The notes beneath the pieces are model-generated. The model made no database searches. It saw nothing but the letters and a program-made list of their open reading frames with translations, and had not been told where the DNA came from. Both the position numbers and the translations under genes were made by a program. Shown one piece after another: positions 12,020 through 15,239 of a DNA stretch of 15,239 nucleotides; position 1 is the stretch's first letter, and each line of letters opens with the position of its first letter. The DNA is taken from the NCBI GenBank assembly GCA_027596195.1, contig JADGJG010000629.1, positions 1-15,239 of the forward strand, read 5' to 3'. The DNA is from Podochytrium sp. JEL0797 (lineage: Eukaryota > Chytridiomycota > Chytridiomycetes > Chytridiales > Chytriomycetaceae).

Positions 12020-13890
12020 TTAAGTGTCAACACGCACGCCATCGCCTTGACTGTGAACACGACTGTTGAAATTCTTAAACTCCCCAAACGGATTACACGA
12101 AGCCTCCCCACCCGCAGCAGCAGCCCCCCACAATTCACGCACGTCCGCCACATCCGATTCCAACAACCGATCCCTCTCAAAATCAAAACTCGGCTGTCCT
12201 TCCAACTCCTTCTCCTTCACATTCCGAAAATTGGCCACACTCTCCGCCACGTCGCCATACTGCCCAGGGATAATCGGCGGATTCATGTTTCGCAACAACG
12301 CCCATTTCATGTCCTTGAAGAACGGATGCAACTTGACCTCCGCGGCGCCTGCGATACTTCCGAGACGTTTCGTTTCGTTTTTTATAAGGAGTCGTGTAAT
12401 GATATTTTTGCATTGCGAGCTCGTTTCTTGCGGTTGCGGTTTGGGTTTGGGTTTCGGAGCACCCGGAGATGTCGATGCGTCTTCCTTGCTCTTGCCGCCC
12501 CAGAACGAGTGCCGCGTGTTGGGGAGACAATCGTGCTCGTGCGGGTGTTGGTGGAACAGAAGGTGGTGAAGGTCCGGGAGGTGTACGAGTTTGATGGGAG
12601 AGTCCGGGGTATGTGGGTGTTGGTGGAAAACGCGGTGGTGGAAATCGGGGCCTGGGAACACGATTTCCTTGTGGAGGATGTTGGTGTATGTGAGGTTCTT
12701 GTGACCGCCTTTGAATGGAGTATAGCCGTAGAGCATCTCAAACAGGAGGATCCCAAACGTCCAGAAGTCAACTGACGTGCTGTAACCGTTCCCAACGATA
12801 ATCTCGGGAGCAATATACTCCTCTGAGGCCGTGAAAAAATTAGAGCATGCAAAGAGCAGCAAGAGGAAGCATGTTTACCTGTCCCAACAAAGGAATTTGT
12901 TTTGAATTCGTTCATAAACGACGTTGAGTCGAGAAGTTGAAGTCCCGTTCTGATTTTGACAACAGACGGGTTCGGCTCAAGATGCGTCGCTTTGGAAAGG
13001 TCAAAGTCCGTGAGCTTAATATGTCCAGTCTTGTGAAGTAGGATATCTGGGCAAGAAAAGAAGGGGGTGAGCTTGATCCTCGGATGAATGAACAAGACAC
13101 ACACTTTCGGGCTTCAAGTCGCGGTAAATGAATCCGCTAACGTGCAGATATTCGAGTCCAGAAAGTACTTCGGCTCCATAGAATTTGGCCTCGGGTTCAA
13201 GCAGGCATTTTCCAGGACGCAGCTGCAAGGTCCTGTTGGGGTTCCCCGAACGCGTTTGTCAGCCGTCATCCGCAAATGAATTTCCAATGAACGACAACGC
13301 ACCTGAAGAACTCGCCGCCAGAGCAGTACTCCATGATAAAGTAGAGGTATCCCTCAGACTGGAAACTGTGGTATAGCGTCGCGAGGAAGGGGTGGTTGAG
13401 GGACATCAGGATTTCCTGCTCGGCCAGAACACGTTTGATTTTCTTGCTTCTGACCATCTCCGATTTGTTGAGAACCTTCATGGCGTAGAACCGTTGGTTC
13501 GATTTGTTTCTCTGTTGTCGTTTTTTTGGTGTCAGCTTCGGCGATCAGGGGGCTTGTGATGGGGGGGTGGCGCGAATTCGGCGAAAAGTCTTGGCGAGGA
13601 CCAAGATCGCAGCGCCTTACCACAAGAAAAACACGCCCCACAGCTCCCTTCCCGATAATCTTGATCTTTTTAAAATCGGAAGGCTGGACCTCAGGATGTC
13701 CTGTAGGGAGGAGCGGTACGGAGCCCCGCCTCACATACGCAGACGGTGGTGGGGCGAGTGTTTCCGAATCGCTCCACTTGGCATTCCGCAGTTCCGCTGC
13801 CGAGAAGGGAGCGGATTCCTTGGACCATGTTCCCAGCGATGTGCCGATGGTCAAGTTGGACAGTTTGAGCCGAATATTCATTGCCGGCAT
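12020..13890 (-). CDS. AGC-family Ser/Thr kinase, Fpk1/Kin82/NRC-2 type (5 exons)
   Basis: Fungal AGC kinase of the group containing yeast Fpk1/Kin82 (which activate phospholipid flippases) and Neurospora NRC-2. Exons: 13890-13621, 13511-13303, 13232-13105, 13046-12879 and 12822-12020, giving 525 aa. In order: glycine loop [11 protein letters not shown] (from 80), Lys102 in [27 protein letters not shown], catalytic YRDLKPEN (Asp198), DFDLS at 216-220 in place of DFG (usual for this group), activation segment [49 protein letters not shown], and a C-tail [13 protein letters not shown] ending near [11 protein letters not shown], like the Fpk1 tail. Two oddities: only about 72 residues precede the kinase domain (yeast Fpk1 has several hundred), and a His/Pro-rich insert of about 70 residues (320-392) splits the C-lobe. 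The 109-nt intron 1 and all junctions are in phase. Confidence 0.94.
12539..12652 (-). repeat. Imperfect 72-nt-period duplication within the kinase gene
   Basis: Two copies at 12652-12611 and 12580-12539 encode related peptides, [15 protein letters not shown] and [14 protein letters not shown], offset by 24 codons. The core GTGTTGGTGGAA followed by GGTGGTG (plus strand) is shared by both. It forms the first half of the insert in the kinase C-lobe. Confidence 0.75.
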
Positions 13891-13989
13891 TCGTTTTTGA
13901 AAAATGAAATGAAAAACAAAAGAGTGACTCTCCCTTTTTTTTCTTTTCAGGCAGATGAACTAAAGGAAAAATAAGTGAACGTGCTTCTT
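13891..13989 (-). promoter_or_regulatory. 99-bp gap between the hydrolase stop and the kinase ATG
   Basis: Only 99 bp lie between two complete same-strand genes. The minus strand has A-rich then T-rich tracts but no AATAAA. A short inverted repeat AGAGT-G-ACTCT at about 13920-13930 (plus) contains TGACTC, a Gcn4/AP-1-like half site. The kinase promoter or the hydrolase 3' UTR must overlap the neighbouring gene. Confidence 0.35.
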
Positions 13990-14998
13990 TCACTTCTTCA
14001 TCAAGTCAAACGCTTGTTCAAAGAACGAGGCGGCATTATCGAACGCGACTTGGCGCATCGCGACAATGACTGGGTCGTGCTCACTTCCACGCACAGCAAA
14101 TCCGTGTTCAGCCCCTAAAAAAAGATCAGAAAACGCGCTGTTTGTTGGATGGCGAACCTTCGAACCACTCGACTTGGTGGAAAAATCCCTGCGCCGTGTC
14201 CTTGTCCTTCTTGGACAACACTTCTTCGATAATCTTCTTTTGCGGCAATTTGATTTCTCGGTCGTTGGAAGGGAGAACGAAATAAATGGGCTGCAGAGAA
14301 AGGGGTTGGTTGGATTAGGTGAAAAATAAGTGGGGAGTCAGGGCCAAACGCGAACCTTTTGAATCGCCTCAATATCAGCCGGAAACTTCAACCCACCCGG
14401 ATGAGCAGCACAAGCCGCATCCAAAACGTTTGGTTTCTGCGCCATTTTGACCGTCAACGCCCCGCCCCAACAATACCCCTGCACAGCCACATGCTTGATC
14501 CCGCGTTTCACTCTCAACTCGGAAATCACATTCTCGAGAATCGTGGTCCCCTTCGCGAACGAGTTGCGCCAAATGAAGGGCGGGAAGTACCACATCAGAC
14601 GCGCAAAGGCGTAAATCTTTTTGAAGATGGACGCGGGTTTGCTGAGCACATCGACGGAAGCCATTAGGTCCGCGGGGGGTTCGGAGCCTTTGAAGAGATC
14701 GGGGACGACGGCGAGGTGACCTTTGGCGGCGAACTTGTCGGCGAGGAGACGCGCGTTGGAGAGCTTGAAGCCAAAGACGTCGGTTGCGATTACAACGGTT
14801 GAGATGGGGGGGCCCTTGATCTTGGGGTGGGAGACGTAGCAGGCGTGCGAGGAGATGACCTCTGAAGGAGGAGAAAGACCACAAATCAGCCGGGATACAC
14901 TCGCAACACACACACACACACACACACAAACCTTCGTGACCGAGAAGGGGCGTCGTGAGAGCGTGTTCGGCACCTGAACAGCAGGCAAGTGAGCTCAT
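13990..14998 (-). CDS. Dienelactone hydrolase family protein (alpha/beta hydrolase, 4 exons)
   Basis: Member of the dienelactone hydrolase (carboxymethylenebutenolidase) family, alpha/beta hydrolases with a Cys-Asp-His triad; yeast Aim2-type proteins are the likely relatives. The true substrate is unknown. Exons: 14998-14932, 14861-14356, 14290-14158 and 14114-13990, giving 276 aa, a normal length. Seen: STVVIATDVFGF, NARLLADKFAAKGHLAVVPD, the nucleophile elbow GYCWGG with Cys153, Asp201 in LPSNDRE, and His239 in GAEHGFAVRG. No signal peptide is evident; the N-terminus MSSLACCSGAEH is Cys/Ser-rich, and a cytosolic enzyme is inferred. Introns 2 and 3 both use a GTTCGC donor. Intron 1 contains a CA microsatellite. 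ATG 14998 is the first in frame: the frame is open upstream but holds no ATG. Confidence 0.92.
14907..14928. repeat. (CA)11 microsatellite in hydrolase intron 1
   Basis: Eleven perfect CA units (GT on the coding strand) begin just inside the intron donor GTTTGTG. Length change could affect splicing of exon 1, but the tract lies between clear donor and acceptor sites. Confidence 0.9.
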
Positions 14999-15061
14999 TG
15001 TTTTCGTGGGAAGAAGAAATTTTTTTCGGCAGCCGCTTGGGGCTTGAGTTTTTGGCTTCAG

Positions 15062-15095
15062 CCACGTTGCGTGCAATTCCACGTTGCGTGCAATT
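15062..15095. repeat. 17-bp perfect tandem duplication in the divergent promoter
   Basis: Two contiguous identical copies of CCACGTTGCGTGCAATT (15062-15078 and 15079-15095) lie 64 bp upstream of the hydrolase ATG and 82 bp upstream of the right-edge ORF. It looks like a recent duplication. Each copy contains CACGTT, an E-box-like core. Confidence 0.9.
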
Positions 15096-15176
15096 CCAAA
15101 AGAGCGAAAGAAAAGATTCAAAAGAAAACCATCCCACCCGTCAAAAACTTTGACCAGGCGCGTTTGTATTTCGACA

Positions 15177-15239
15177 TGTCCACCAACCAGACAATCAACC
15201 CCACGGGGGCAAGAAATGTGATCATCAAGGACACGGGCA
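15177..15239 (+). CDS. Possible 5' end of an unrecognised gene (cut by window edge)
   Basis: From ATG 15177 the frame is open for 21 codons to the edge, beginning MSTNQTINPTGARN and continuing VIIKDTG. The same frame is open further upstream without another ATG. It would be divergent from the hydrolase gene, with 178 bp between start codons. I do not recognise a family, and the evidence is only a short open frame. Confidence 0.3.

Noticed and set aside
14999..15121. A 41-residue N-terminal extension of the hydrolase resembling a mitochondrial presequence
   Set aside because: The frame is open, but the upstream start would be TTG; there is no ATG before 14998, and TTG is not a normal nuclear start.

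Overview
This is a eukaryotic nuclear window and almost certainly fungal. It carries six complete, intron-rich housekeeping genes with 30 short introns by my models (43 to 219 nt, mostly 45 to 85 nt, GT..AG). The set includes a fungal-type mitochondrial acetolactate synthase (the valine/isoleucine pathway is absent from animals) and an Fpk1/NRC-2-type AGC kinase. The Trm61 and poly(A) polymerase sequences look about as close to animal as to yeast versions as I remember them, and introns are dense. Together this suggests an early-diverging fungus such as a chytrid. That taxonomic guess is inference, not a database result.

Layout, left to right. Bases 1-186 hold the 5' end of a minus-strand ORF with a signal-peptide-like start, cut by the window edge. 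It diverges across about 314 bp from ILV2 (501-2844, +, 5 exons, 668 aa). TRM61 follows on the same strand (3071-4355, 4 exons, 357 aa); its stop codon shares a base with an AATAAA. It converges with PAP1, canonical poly(A) polymerase (7584-4591, -, 11 exons, 707 aa). Upstream of PAP1, head to tail on the minus strand, lie a BRO1/ALIX-family ESCRT adaptor (11708-7778, 7 exons, 1200 aa, with a Pro/Gln/Tyr-rich tail of about 380 residues), an Fpk1/Kin82/NRC-2-like kinase (13890-12020, 5 exons, 525 aa) and a dienelactone hydrolase family enzyme (14998-13990, 4 exons, 276 aa). A plus-strand ORF starts near 15177 and runs off the right edge.

Functionally this is a set of unrelated core genes: branched-chain amino acid synthesis, tRNA m1A58 modification, mRNA 3'-end formation, endosomal sorting, lipid-flippase/polarity signalling and a small hydrolase. 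Bro1 and an Fpk1-type kinase both act on endosomal or plasma membranes, but nothing here shows that they work together. All exon junctions were placed by hand from reading frame, splice signals and remembered family sequences. They agree in phase from start to stop for all six genes.

I found no rRNA, tRNA, CRISPR array, transposon or obvious novel multi-gene system. The most interesting signals are a possible intronic poly(A) site in the longest intron of the poly(A) polymerase gene itself, and a duplicated His-rich insertion inside the kinase C-lobe. Lesser ones are a prion-like BRO1 tail, paired palindromes at the ILV2 start codon, and an acceptor fused directly to a donor (AG/GTAAG) downstream of PAP1.
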